A stretch of 64,000 bases of DNA from RDXT01 sp033765305. GTDB lineage: Bacteria; Bacteroidota; Bacteroidia; J057. Positions within the stretch are counted from its first letter, which is position 1. Each line of letters opens with the position of its first letter. Below are positions 8,475 to 16,836 of this stretch, piece after piece. A model generated the notes under the pieces. The model had not been told where the DNA came from. It saw only the letters and a list, made by a program, of their open reading frames with translations, and made no database searches. The stretch spans positions 62,001-126,000 of the forward strand of contig JANRID010000058.1 in the NCBI GenBank assembly GCA_033765305.1, given 5' to 3'. Both the position numbers and the translations under genes were made by a program.

Positions 8475-9194
8475 TCAACTCAGCGTCTGCTCCAGGCGTG
8501 CTTTCCAGTGCGCCCAGTCGGGCATCACCGTGGCGAGCAGGGCGAAGAACTTTCGGGTGTGGTCGGGGTGGATCAGGTGGCACAGCTCGTGGGCCACTAC
8601 ATAGTCTATGCAGGCTTTGGGGGCTTGGATCAGCTCCAGGTTCAGGGTGATGCGCCCCTGGGGCGAGCAGCTGCCCCAGCGCTTGTCCATTTTCTGGATG
8701 TGGATGTGGAAGCCCGGCAGGTCGAAGCGGGCAAAGCGGGGCAGCATCCGCTCCACGGCCTGGGCAAAATGCACCTGCGCGTGAGCCTCGTACCATTGGT
8801 CGAGCAAAGGCCGCACAGCATCTAGCCCCAAATCCTGGCTCCAGACATATAGGTAGGGACCCTGGAGTTTTACCGCAGGCTGCGTGGCCTCTTGGAGCCA
8901 CAGCCGGTACTGCCGCCCTAGATACAGGTGGGTCTCGCCGCTCACATAGCGCCTTGGCGGGGTGAGGGGGTGAAAGGAGAGGAAGTAGCCTTGCTGCTTC
9001 AGAATCCAGCCCGCCTTTTGTCGCACCTTCTCCTCGATCACCTCGATTGGCGTAGCTTCCGGGGCCAGCACCCGAACGGCGAGGTTGGGGTGTACCTCGA
9101 TTCCCAGGGTCTTGCGCGAGGACCGGGATAGTGTGAATGTCAGGGTTTTCTGACCCCAGGCGACTTCGTATTCGGGCGCGGGCTGCTCAGACAT
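8475..9194 (-). CDS. YgjP-like M48-type metallopeptidase (DUF45)
   Basis: This 239-residue protein belongs to the YgjP/DUF45 family of putative zinc metallopeptidases, which often sit beside hsdR. The gluzincin motif HELCH lies at 202-206, with further histidines at 209 and 212, preceded by KRWGSCS (171-177), the family hallmark that marks the active-site strand. The N-terminal half is a beta-rich domain (LSRSSRKTLGIEVHPN). Its start overlaps the end of hsdR by 8 bases, so it is the last gene of the defence operon. Its role with type I restriction enzymes is unknown; control of HsdR level by proteolysis is one idea. Confidence 0.88.
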   Translation of the reverse strand: MSEQPAPEYEVAWGQKTLTFTLSRSSRKTLGIEVHPNLAVRVLAPEATPIEVIEEKVRQKAGWILKQQGYFLSFHPLTPPRRYVSGETHLYLGRQYRLWLQEATQPAVKLQGPYLYVWSQDLGLDAVRPLLDQWYEAHAQVHFAQAVERMLPRFARFDLPGFHIHIQKMDKRWGSCSPQGRITLNLELIQAPKACIDYVVAHELCHLIHPDHTRKFFALLATVMPDWAHWKARLEQTLS

Positions 9195-12100
9195 ATCGCA
9201 CCTTGGCTACTTTCATGATCTCGGGGATGAGGACATCCATTTCTGAGAGGGGAACAGAAATGCTCTTTTCTACCTGAAAATCGAAGAGTGCATCGTCCAG
9301 GGCAATTCTAAGCTGCCCCTCTATGTCTGGGTTTTGCTGCCAGTCCACCAGGAGTCTATTGCCGGTGTAGAGGTGTGCCTGAAAAATCTCATCCAGGCGC
9401 AGAGCAAGGTCTGCCGCCAGTTGGCGGGTTGCCGCTTCCTGGCCTTGGCAGGCACTCAATTCCTGGGTGATCCAGTTGAAGAAAGCTTTGGCCGTGGGTT
9501 TGCTCTCCAAGCCTGCGGGCAAAGAGGCGGTTCCGCCTCGAAAGAACTCTGCCTCGTGGGCTTTGGCCTGCTTCAGAAACTCCGCTTCTGAGATCCGCTC
9601 GGCATGATAGGCTGCAATGGTCTGCTTGATCATGTCGGAAAGCTGGGTATAAAATACAGGGTCCTCGTCCAGCTTGACGGTGATCGCCTTGAGGGTGCGG
9701 CTGGTGATGTGGTCAGCCTTGGCCGCCTTGCCCGTGATGCGCTCCACCTCAGCCTCCCGCGCTTCCTGATCAAAGATGTCCACCATCTTGGTGATATGCA
9801 GGACCTCGCCTTCGGTGGAAATATGGCGATCTATTAACTTTTTCACCTGAGCCTCGAATTCGCGGTAGTCGGCCTCGTCGAAGTAGCGGCGCTTGACCGA
9901 CACCCGCAGGGCCAGGAAAAACTTGGCATCCCGCTTATACTTCTCTATCTGGGCATCAGAAGTGGACTCGGTGAATTCCAGGCTGGACAGGGCGAGCTTT
10001 AGCAGGCGGGCATATACAGACAGCTTGTCGTAAAACGTGTGCCGTAGCGCCTCGTCCTGGAGCAATTCCTCATAGGCTGACTCGTCATAAGAATTCCGAA
10101 TCGGTTTAAAGAGGTCCCATAACTCGGAGTGCGCCTGCGGAAGTCTGGCGACCTCCTCTTTGAGTTGGGTTAAAGTTCCCTCCAAATCTTCTGGCTCATA
10201 GCTATGGGCCTCTGCATAGACCCGCATCGCGCTGTCGAGCTGCACCAGATTGCCATAGTAATCAATAATGAGACCATATTCCTTGCCGGGATACAGCCTG
10301 TTTACCCTGGCGATAGCCTGCAACAACCCATGCTCTTGTAAGGGCCGCGTGAGATACATCACACTGTTTCGCGGGGCGTCGAAGCCTGTCAGGAGCTTGT
10401 CTACCACAATCAGGATCTCGGGCGTTTCCTTCTTTTTGAAAGCGCTAACAAGGCTTTTCTCATACGTCTTGGGGTTGCCGTACTTGTCCATCATGGTCTT
10501 CCAGAAGGTATGGACCTCGTCCTGGATAGCTGCAAAGGCATCTTCACTCCCCTCTCGCTGATCGGGCGGGGACATGACTAGTTCGGCAGTGACCTGGCCG
10601 ATCTCATCAAGGTAAGCCTTGTACTTAATGGCGGTGATGCGGTTAGGTGCAACCAGTTGTCCTTTGAGGCCGGTACCCTGGTAGTTAGCGACAAAATGCT
10701 CTGAGATATCCATCGCCCGCTCATAGAGCACCTGATCAGCCTGGTTGAGCATGGCTTTGGTACTGAACTTGCGCTTCAGAGCTGCCTTTCCATAGTCCGA
10801 CAAAGGCTCAGACACCTTATCAAAGTATCGGTTCAAGGGCTTCTCCTGCACCTGAAAGAGATGGTGCCGACCCTCGTACAGCAGTGGCAGCACGGCCCCG
10901 TCGGCCACGGCCTGCCGGATGGTGTATACTGCCTCCCCGATGATGCCGCCAAATTTTTCCGCGGTGCTCTTTTCCGCTTTCATCAGGGGCGTTCCGGTGA
11001 AGGCGATGAAGCAGGCCCTGGGGAAAATCTGCTGCATCTTCACATTAAAGCTGCCATACTGGCTGCGGTGACCTTCGTCGATCAGAACAAAGATGTCGGG
11101 CGAATCAAACGCCCGGGGCGCTGCCTTCACCGCAGCTTCAAACTTGTTGATAAGGGTAGTGATGATGTGGTCCTCGCTGGACGCCAGCAGGGCCAGCAAG
11201 CTCTGGTCTTTTTCCAGGCGCTCCAGCTCTGTCGTGCTGAGGCTGTCCCCTTGCAACCACTTCTTGCTTTCGGCAGAGGCTCCCTTAGTGGCTTGCCGAA
11301 CCGGCAGATCGCACTTTTTGAAAGTGTCGGTGAGTTGGTCGTCCAGGTCGATGCGGTCCGTCACCAATACGATGCGAGGGCGTTTGATGTCAGGGTGATT
11401 GGCGATCAGTTGGGCCAGCATCACCATCGTGAGGGACTTGCCGCTGCCCTGCGTGTGCCAAATGACCCCGCCCCGCCGGGAGCCATTTGGTTGAAATTGG
11501 CTGATGCGTGCCAGGGTGGTTCGAACTGCAAAGTACTGCTGATAACGGGCGACTTTCTTAATCCCGTCGTCAAACAGGGTGAAGTGATAGATCAGGTCCA
11601 GCAGCCGTTCCGGGCGGCAGAGGCTGTAGAGGGCCCGGTCCTGCTCGGTAAGGACCTGTGCCTGCTGGTCGAGTTCGGCAAAGTGGTGAAGAACCGGCCG
11701 TAAACGCTCCTCAAACAGCCGGGCCTGCTCCCCTGCAGGTAAAGGCCTGTGCTTCAGTTCGTAAAGGGGTTCGGCCTCTTGCTGGGCCTGGGTCTCGTCG
11801 GCGGGCATTTCCCGCCATAAGCTCCAGAACTCCTTGGGGGTGCCAGTGGTGGCATATTGTGCCTCGTGGGTGGCCAGGGAGAGCAGCAGGGCCGAGTACT
11901 GGTACAAGGCCCGGATGCCGTCCTCACGCTGGTTGCGCAGGTGCTGCTCGATGGCCTTTTCGACGGGGGTCTTGATGCGGGGGCTTTTGCACTCGATGAC
12001 TACAAGGGGAATGCCATTGACGAAAAGCACAATGTCGGGCCGGTAGTGGTCCTGGCGGCCATGGCGCAACACACTAAATTCTTCGGTGACGTGATACACG

Positions 12101-12492
12101 TTATTCTGCGGTTCCTGCCAGTCGATATAGCGCAAGGTATAGCTTTGCTTGTCGCCTTCGATGCGCTCCTCAAAGCTGCTGCCCAGGGTAAGCAGGTCGT
12201 AAAGCCGCTGGTTGGCCTGGAGGTAGCCGTCGGGCGCGGGCAGATCCCGCAGGTCCACGATGCCTTTTTCGATGCTGGCCTCCGAAAAGGGATAGGCCCG
12301 CCCCCGGTAGTGGATGGTGTTGAGGCGGGTGAGCTGGGTCCGCAGCACCTGTTCCAGCAACACACCTGCCGTGCGCCCGCCCCGCGCAGCGAGCGCCTGC
12401 GCGGGTGTGAGGTACTGCCAGCCCATATTCATCAGCAGCCGCAGTGCAGGAAGCTGAGAAATGAGGGCTTCGCGGAAGGAGGGGAGAGGCAT
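9187..12492 (-). CDS. hsdR: Type I restriction enzyme R subunit (HsdR)
   Basis: This 1101-residue subunit translocates and cuts unmethylated DNA in the type I complex. The N-terminal PD-(D/E)xK nuclease domain is complete (D153 in RPDIVLFVNG, E167 and K169 in VIECKSP). The SF2 motor follows: Walker A GSGKS (349-353), VTDRIDLDDQL (377-387), DEGHRSQYG (472-480) as motif II, and FTGTP (498-502) as motif III. A long helical C-terminal part is expected to bind the HsdM/HsdS methylase. No frameshift or premature stop is visible. It starts 12 bases after the PIN gene, far from hsdM and hsdS, because several unrelated genes lie between them. Confidence 0.96.
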   Translation of the reverse strand: MPLPSFREALISQLPALRLLMNMGWQYLTPAQALAARGGRTAGVLLEQVLRTQLTRLNTIHYRGRAYPFSEASIEKGIVDLRDLPAPDGYLQANQRLYDLLTLGSSFEERIEGDKQSYTLRYIDWQEPQNNVYHVTEEFSVLRHGRQDHYRPDIVLFVNGIPLVVIECKSPRIKTPVEKAIEQHLRNQREDGIRALYQYSALLLSLATHEAQYATTGTPKEFWSLWREMPADETQAQQEAEPLYELKHRPLPAGEQARLFEERLRPVLHHFAELDQQAQVLTEQDRALYSLCRPERLLDLIYHFTLFDDGIKKVARYQQYFAVRTTLARISQFQPNGSRRGGVIWHTQGSGKSLTMVMLAQLIANHPDIKRPRIVLVTDRIDLDDQLTDTFKKCDLPVRQATKGASAESKKWLQGDSLSTTELERLEKDQSLLALLASSEDHIITTLINKFEAAVKAAPRAFDSPDIFVLIDEGHRSQYGSFNVKMQQIFPRACFIAFTGTPLMKAEKSTAEKFGGIIGEAVYTIRQAVADGAVLPLLYEGRHHLFQVQEKPLNRYFDKVSEPLSDYGKAALKRKFSTKAMLNQADQVLYERAMDISEHFVANYQGTGLKGQLVAPNRITAIKYKAYLDEIGQVTAELVMSPPDQREGSEDAFAAIQDEVHTFWKTMMDKYGNPKTYEKSLVSAFKKKETPEILIVVDKLLTGFDAPRNSVMYLTRPLQEHGLLQAIARVNRLYPGKEYGLIIDYYGNLVQLDSAMRVYAEAHSYEPEDLEGTLTQLKEEVARLPQAHSELWDLFKPIRNSYDESAYEELLQDEALRHTFYDKLSVYARLLKLALSSLEFTESTSDAQIEKYKRDAKFFLALRVSVKRRYFDEADYREFEAQVKKLIDRHISTEGEVLHITKMVDIFDQEAREAEVERITGKAAKADHITSRTLKAITVKLDEDPVFYTQLSDMIKQTIAAYHAERISEAEFLKQAKAHEAEFFRGGTASLPAGLESKPTAKAFFNWITQELSACQGQEAATRQLAADLALRLDEIFQAHLYTGNRLLVDWQQNPDIEGQLRIALDDALFDFQVEKSISVPLSEMDVLIPEIMKVAKVRYV

Positions 12493-12504
12493 TTGTCGAG
12501 ATAG

Positions 12505-12981
12505 TTAATGGTTGCATTCATATCCTGCCAGATGACTGTCTTTACTCCATATTTTGACGATATAACCGGGGAATTGCTTGCAGACTACCTCCCATTGCTT
12601 GATGATGAGGTGGTCCCCAAAGCCGGTTCCAGCTTGGGCCCGGAAGGGAAATCCATCTAAGTAAGCCAGAAATTCCTGGTTGCTGGGGAAGGCAATAGGT
12701 TTCCAGGGTGCTTCCCCGTCAATAGAAGCTTTTATAGTCTCATTGAATGTCTCGGCATGTTTCTTCCTCAGGCCCGAATCGGCCAGTTGGCCAATATGGT
12801 TCCCCGTTTCCAGCACAGACGTAAAAGGCAGCATGTGTAGATCCCCTTGCCTAGCTTGGGCTTCAAACTGATTCAAAACTGACTCGCGGTCCTGGTTTCT
12901 GCCCGGAATATCGAGGATGTTACAGAATACCGAAGTATCCACAATCCATATCGTGGGTTTCGTATAGGAGGGCTTCTTCAT
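12505..12981 (-). CDS. PIN-domain-like nuclease paired with an AAA ATPase
   Basis: This 158-residue protein has the acidic pattern of a PIN-like RNase: D15 in WIVDTSVFCNIL, E58 in TSVLETGNHIG, D123 in TGFGDHLII, and D148 in WSKDSH. PIN proteins cut RNA, often as toxins or defence effectors. The chosen start (12981) overlaps the stop of the upstream ATPase as ATGA; an in-frame ATG at 13005 would add 8 residues but lies deeper inside that gene. It is thus translationally coupled to the ATPase and followed 12 bases later by hsdR. A pair of overcoming-lysogeny-type ATPase plus small nuclease is a common defence layout; an ATPase/PIN pair at this place is not one I can name. Confidence 0.72.
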   Translation of the reverse strand: MKKPSYTKPTIWIVDTSVFCNILDIPGRNQDRESVLNQFEAQARQGDLHMLPFTSVLETGNHIGQLADSGLRKKHAETFNETIKASIDGEAPWKPIAFPSNQEFLAYLDGFPFRAQAGTGFGDHLIIKQWEVVCKQFPGYIVKIWSKDSHLAGYECNH

Positions 12982-14297
12982 AGGTTGCGCATCTTTTCCA
13001 GCCATTCTAGGGCTTTTTGCTCTTTTTCTTCGGGGCTTTCCTGCAACTTGACGAAGTGATCGATCTGCCCCTGGGTGAGCAGGCTACCGAGAGGCCCTTG
13101 CAGCACCAGTTCGGGATAATCTTGGAGGTCTGCCAGCTTGACCAATTCGCTATGGCCGGAGGCGGGATTCCGGTAGCAGAATACCAGGTCTGGCACGGCT
13201 TCATGCGGCAGGGCGTCGAGCAAGGCGGGGTTATGGCTGCTGATGAGCACCGAGAGGCCGCGCTGCCGGGCGATCTGGCTGATGGAGTCGAGCAACTGCC
13301 TGGCCCGGCTGGGGTGGACGCCATTGTCGATTTCCTCGATGATGACCATGCTGCCCGCAGGCGCAGACAGCAAAGCAGCCGCCAAGGCCAGCACCCGCAG
13401 CGTACCGTCCGAAAGCAGGCTGGCATCGCACTTCCGGGAGCCACCCCCAAATGACTCTTCCAGTTGGATCATCACCTCGCCCCGGGGTCCTTTCAAAAAG
13501 TCCACCCCCAAAATGTCCTGCTCGGGCAGGCTGCGGATGAAGCCCAGGATCGCAGAACGATTATTTTCCGCTTCTGGCTCCTCCTGCCATAAGTGATACA
13601 ACACCGCCGAGAGGTTGTTGCCATCGCCTTGCAGCTCACGGTTGTTCAGGAAGGCGTAGTCCCGCATCCGCTGGGGTACAGGGTCGAGAAACAAGATTTG
13701 CGCAAGGTGGGTCTCAAAAGAATGGCATACCGCTGGTATGACTCTTTTGGCCTGTTGATGCCCATCCTTGAAACGAGCGGCGTTGCCGAGTTGTAGAAAA
13801 ACGTTCGTTTGGTCCAGCCCTTCTATCTGGGGTTTCGTCCCCCCCCGGGCAAAGTTGTTGTACTCGATCGAGATATGGGTATGCTCCTGTTGGCTCGGGG
13901 TGCTTATCTGATAGAGGAGGTTGTAGCCCGAGGCTTCGGGATTGTACACCCGCTCCTGCCGGATGTGCAGTTCGTCTTTCTGGCGCAGGTCGATAGTGGT
14001 CTCAAACTGCCGGAAGCCCTCTGCCGCCTCGGACAAGCAGCAGCCAAAGGAAAAGCTATGCTCCCCTATCCGCGGCAGGTCCGCCACTGTGCCCCGCACC
14101 ACCCGGTCGTTGTCATTGACCAGGTATTGCAGTGAAGAGAGTTTATGCCCCTGCGCCATCCAACTCAGGAAGCGGATGGCCTCCAGGGCGTTGCTCTTGC
14201 CGGAGGCATTGGCCCCGATGAGCAAGGTCAGCGGAGCGAGCTTCAGGGTGGCATCCTGGTAGCTTTTGAAATCTCTAATCTGGATGGACTGGATCAT
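12978..14297 (-). CDS. AAA/ABC-type ATPase (AAA_15/21-like), partner of PIN protein
   Basis: This 439-residue single-chain ABC-type ATPase is of the RecF/SMC-head kind, with no long coiled coil. It contains Walker A GANASGKS (28-35), the signature-like LLSDGTLR (294-301), Walker B VIIEEIDNG (318-326) followed by HPSRARQLL, and the switch SSHNPALL (353-360). Such ATPases sense or clamp nucleic acid and control a partner effector in systems like Septu, PARIS and RloB-type pairs. Here the partner is probably the PIN protein, whose start overlaps its stop by 4 bases. It is separated from the genes upstream by the 425-base gap with folded repeats, so it may be expressed separately as well as by read-through. 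Confidence 0.82.
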   Translation of the reverse strand: MIQSIQIRDFKSYQDATLKLAPLTLLIGANASGKSNALEAIRFLSWMAQGHKLSSLQYLVNDNDRVVRGTVADLPRIGEHSFSFGCCLSEAAEGFRQFETTIDLRQKDELHIRQERVYNPEASGYNLLYQISTPSQQEHTHISIEYNNFARGGTKPQIEGLDQTNVFLQLGNAARFKDGHQQAKRVIPAVCHSFETHLAQILFLDPVPQRMRDYAFLNNRELQGDGNNLSAVLYHLWQEEPEAENNRSAILGFIRSLPEQDILGVDFLKGPRGEVMIQLEESFGGGSRKCDASLLSDGTLRVLALAAALLSAPAGSMVIIEEIDNGVHPSRARQLLDSISQIARQRGLSVLISSHNPALLDALPHEAVPDLVFCYRNPASGHSELVKLADLQDYPELVLQGPLGSLLTQGQIDHFVKLQESPEEKEQKALEWLEKMRNL

Positions 14298-14416
14298 AGG
14301 TCAGGAGTTGATGAAAGGGCGGTCTAAAGCTAAAAGTGGCCGGATGTTGAAGATAAGAGAATTCGGGCAGAGATGTTGGTCAAACCGGGCTGTTGTCTGA
14401 ACCTTGGTCTGCGTGG

Positions 14417-14446
14417 GAGCAGGTTCGAATCCCGCCCGCCCGTCCA
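14417..14446 (+). other. tRNA T-arm-like sequence, no complete tRNA
   Basis: The run GGAGCAGGTTCGAATCCCGC has the T loop TTCGAAT flanked by GCAGG and CCCGC, which pair in four of five positions, and it is followed by GTCCA. Upstream, CGGGCTG could pair with CCGCCCG in six of seven positions, but the whole would be only 61 bases and lacks a proper anticodon arm. It is either a tRNA remnant, as often left at integration sites, or a chance likeness. Confidence 0.3.
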
Positions 14447-14509
14447 GGCGCCGCACGAGGTGAAGGCCTGCGTACCACGCGGGAGCCTGCTGTAGCCCCG
14501 GTCGCGCCT
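14446..14509. repeat. Folded repeat, copy 1
   Basis: The outer stem is AGGCGC (14446-14451) with GCGCCT (14504-14509). The middle stem is CGAGG (14456-14460) with CCCCG (14496-14500), four of five pairs. An inner hairpin follows, CCTGCGT, loop ACC, ACGCGGG (14467-14483, one G-T pair). The core from TGAAGG to CTGTAG is nearly the same as in copy 2, whereas the outer and middle stems differ in sequence but keep their pairing. I cannot assign it to a known RNA or DNA element. Confidence 0.65.
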
Positions 14510-14655
14510 TTTGCAAAGCTGGCTTGACCTGCCCCCCTTCGGGCTTGCGCGAGTCGCAACAAATCCCCGGTTGGAGAACCAGGGGGAGTGGGCTGGATAG
14601 ATAAGTTATCAACATGTATTGAAAATTAATCTGAAATTCTTCACCTTCGTATAAC

Positions 14656-14728
14656 AATTAGTGCTCCACGCTGAATGAAGGCCTGCGTTCCACGCGGGAG
14701 ATTCTGTAGTTCAGGTCGAGCACTAATT
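14656..14728. repeat. Folded repeat, copy 2
   Basis: The outer stem is a perfect 11-base inverted repeat, AATTAGTGCTC (14656-14666) with GAGCACTAATT (14718-14728). The middle stem is CTGAA (14671-14675) with TTCAG (14710-14714), and the inner hairpin is CCTGCGT, loop TCC, ACGCGGG. On the plus strand it is followed by seven Ts, and its right arm overlaps the last six bases of the DUF3800 gene. It could also stop transcription between DUF3800 and the ATPase, with the inner structure acting as an RNA element. Confidence 0.65.
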
Positions 14729-15556
14729 TTTTTGTTTGTACTTACTTGTGTCAATCGTCATGGCTCTTGGCACAAACTTCCAGTGCCGATATAATTGCAG
14801 CCACCGCTCTTGAGATGTCCCTCCAGTGTTGATTCCGATATTGAAATTCGGATGAATTCTTCGAATTCGCATTAGGATGTGCTTGTACAATTTTTCTTTA
14901 GCTATGGTTCGCTTGCCGCGCATCCTTTCGCCAGGAGGCTTAGCTTTATGGAGGTCATTCAGACGAAAAGCAATGGCGCCTAATACGATGTCGAGACACT
15001 GAAGTAAAACATGATCCTTAGAGTCAACTTCTGCTATGTCCCGTCTTCTGATGTTAATATTTTTCCCTTTGAACATTGGAAGAGACTGGATAGCAAAAAT
15101 ATGATTTTTGAACAGTTCACATTTTGCCTTGCTATCAGGTAACTCATCAAAATACGGATGGATAAACACTGGCTCCTGAAAATCAGCGTAAGCAAAGCCA
15201 AAAGCATGCTTGATAAACTGGTAGTACAATAAAAAATACCCGTTATGCTTCTGTTCATCACTGAGATTAGCGGGAACAGTAGCGTTTTGACGAAACATGA
15301 TGCGGACCTTCAGGAAGTCTTCTTCGATCAAATCAAAGAAAGTGTCCATTACAGCTTCATACTTGGAAAGATATGAGGCCGTTACTTTTGTCCATTTGAT
15401 CTCTTTTAGTAGGTTTTGCTGCTGCTTAACCTGATTGAGCTGCTTTTCCACCATCTCTCGATGGGTTTTCCATACTCCCACTCCTCCGTAAAAGTCAGAG
15501 AAGTAGGTGCCTTTTTCAATGCTTTCATCACAGTACAAGACGTATTCTTTGCTCAT
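14723..15556 (-). CDS. DUF3800 domain protein
   Basis: This 277-residue protein matches DUF3800, a family with an RNase H-like fold whose members are often encoded in defence islands. The N-terminal YCDES motif gives acidic residues D10 and E11, and the C-terminal half has AEVDSKDH (D178, D181) followed by LLQCLDIVLGA (D189), the expected place for metal-binding acids. Nuclease activity is likely but not proven for the family. The gene is clearly more AT-rich than its neighbours, suggesting separate acquisition. Its start overlaps the hsdS stop as ATGA, so it is coupled to hsdS translation. It ends in the right arm of folded repeat copy 2. Confidence 0.8.
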   Translation of the reverse strand: MSKEYVLYCDESIEKGTYFSDFYGGVGVWKTHREMVEKQLNQVKQQQNLLKEIKWTKVTASYLSKYEAVMDTFFDLIEEDFLKVRIMFRQNATVPANLSDEQKHNGYFLLYYQFIKHAFGFAYADFQEPVFIHPYFDELPDSKAKCELFKNHIFAIQSLPMFKGKNINIRRRDIAEVDSKDHVLLQCLDIVLGAIAFRLNDLHKAKPPGERMRGKRTIAKEKLYKHILMRIRRIHPNFNIGINTGGTSQERWLQLYRHWKFVPRAMTIDTSKYKQKN

Positions 15557-16836
15557 AATAGAGAACTGATTAATTCTACCCCCACCCGCACCGCTCCCGT
15601 CAGCAGCCCCTGCATCAGCCCCCGCTTCTGCTCCCGCAGCGCCGTGAGCCGCGCCTCCTGCGCCGCCACCTCTGCATCCGCCGCTTGCAGGATGCGGGCG
15701 ATCGCTTGCTGCTCAGGGAGGGGAGGGATACGAGTCTGGACCTTAGCAAAATGGGGGTATTTGCAATTGAGGGTGTCGTTTACTAAACCCTGAGAGTACC
15801 TGAAAAAATTATGGATCATTCTGGGATGTTGGAAGAGTCTACCCATGAAATCGGCATCTACTCTGTCTGTTGGAGTTAAAACTGTATATGCAGGACTCAC
15901 AATTCCCTCACGATCAGATACCGCAGAGCGTCCTTGCCACATGCGCATAGTATTGTAGCCAATATCTCCGGGGCAAATTCGGAGGTACTTCGACTTGTCT
16001 TCACTTGAACTATCTTTTTTGTCTAGTTCATCCCGCCAAATGACACCTCTATCACCTGTAATCGAAACCAGCGGGAGGCCTTCAAAGCCAGTTTCTTTCC
16101 TTTCAGAAAAAACTTCCCCCAACCTCACCTCCTTCCACGCCCCCTCAAACCCCGCCACCCGCCTCTCCCCCGTGAGCAACTGCTGCGCCAGGCCCCGGTT
16201 GCGCTGCCGCAGCTGCGCCAGCAAGGCCTCCGTCTGCCCGATGGCCCGGTCCCAGGTGCTCAGGATCGCCGCAATCTTGCGCTGCTCGGCGAGGGGCGGG
16301 AGGGGGAGAGGGAAAGCTTTTAGTTGAGTCGAATTGATGCTAGCCAGATTCGTGCTCTGTTTTGACGAAGCAATGAAGTACTGTTTCCCTCGTGGGCTTC
16401 CCGAATAAGACGCCAGGTAATAAGGAAGCACCTGATTGGGATCGGGCCTCACGGCAAAGATGTGGTTTTGATGCACGCATTTGGGTATCTCACCCTTCCA
16501 GATCGTTCCCCTACCCAATTTGTCAAAATCACCTCCTTCGGTCATAAGAACATCGCCCACTTGTAATGAATAGCGTTCAGCCTTTTCCGCTGGCACGTCG
16601 ATGGTTTTTATCTCACGCAGGTCCAAGTAGCCGTCTTGAACGTTCGCTACACGCAGATAAGGTAGCTGGATGGTCTTGCCAGTTTTTTTCGCTCCTTTTT
16701 GGATTCCAGTCTGAATCTCAGCGACCTGATCCAATCTCTTCACCTCCCACTCCTCCGGTATCCACCCGAGTTTGGTGAGTTTGTAGCCGGGGCGGGGAAC
16801 TGCCGGGCTGGCATGGATAGAAGGACTGTCAGTCAT
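15553..16836 (-). CDS. hsdS: Type I restriction enzyme specificity subunit (HsdS)
   Basis: This 427-residue subunit has the full two-domain layout. Target recognition domain 1 (about 30-165) ends with LPLPPLAEQRKIAAIL. A helical spacer (about 175-215) includes LAQLRQRNRGLAQQLLTGE. Target recognition domain 2 (about 225-370) ends with IPPLPEQQAIARILQAAD, followed by a second helix (EAQ-type, LREQKRGLMQGLLTG). It sets the bipartite DNA sequence recognised by both methylase and nuclease. It overlaps the Fic gene by 8 bases and DUF3800 by 4. The N-terminus is extended by about 15 residues with a proline-rich stretch. Confidence 0.95.
   Translation of the reverse strand: MTDSPSIHASPAVPRPGYKLTKLGWIPEEWEVKRLDQVAEIQTGIQKGAKKTGKTIQLPYLRVANVQDGYLDLREIKTIDVPAEKAERYSLQVGDVLMTEGGDFDKLGRGTIWKGEIPKCVHQNHIFAVRPDPNQVLPYYLASYSGSPRGKQYFIASSKQSTNLASINSTQLKAFPLPLPPLAEQRKIAAILSTWDRAIGQTEALLAQLRQRNRGLAQQLLTGERRVAGFEGAWKEVRLGEVFSERKETGFEGLPLVSITGDRGVIWRDELDKKDSSSEDKSKYLRICPGDIGYNTMRMWQGRSAVSDREGIVSPAYTVLTPTDRVDADFMGRLFQHPRMIHNFFRYSQGLVNDTLNCKYPHFAKVQTRIPPLPEQQAIARILQAADAEVAAQEARLTALREQKRGLMQGLLTGAVRVGVELISSLL

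Larger units (their letters stand above)
14298..14722. other. Gap inside the defence locus with folded repeats
   Basis: These 425 bases are the only long non-coding stretch between the defence genes. They hold two copies of a folded repeat (listed separately), a small hairpin at 14565-14585 (CCCCGGTT, loop GGAG, AACC-A-GGGG) and a sequence like the T arm of a tRNA at 14417-14446. The part nearest the ATPase start is AT-rich around 14580-14660. A 118-codon minus-strand frame crosses the region, but it runs through the repeats and has no protein-like character. Confidence 0.6.

Noticed and set aside
14301..14657. A 118-codon minus-strand frame in the defence gap
   Set aside because: It runs through the tRNA-like text and the folded repeat; residues such as RAGFEPA are typical of translated tRNA-like DNA. 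No start context or homology.
14446..14728. The folded repeats as integron attC sites
   Set aside because: They lack the GTTRRRY and RYYYAAC core sites, and no integrase is present.
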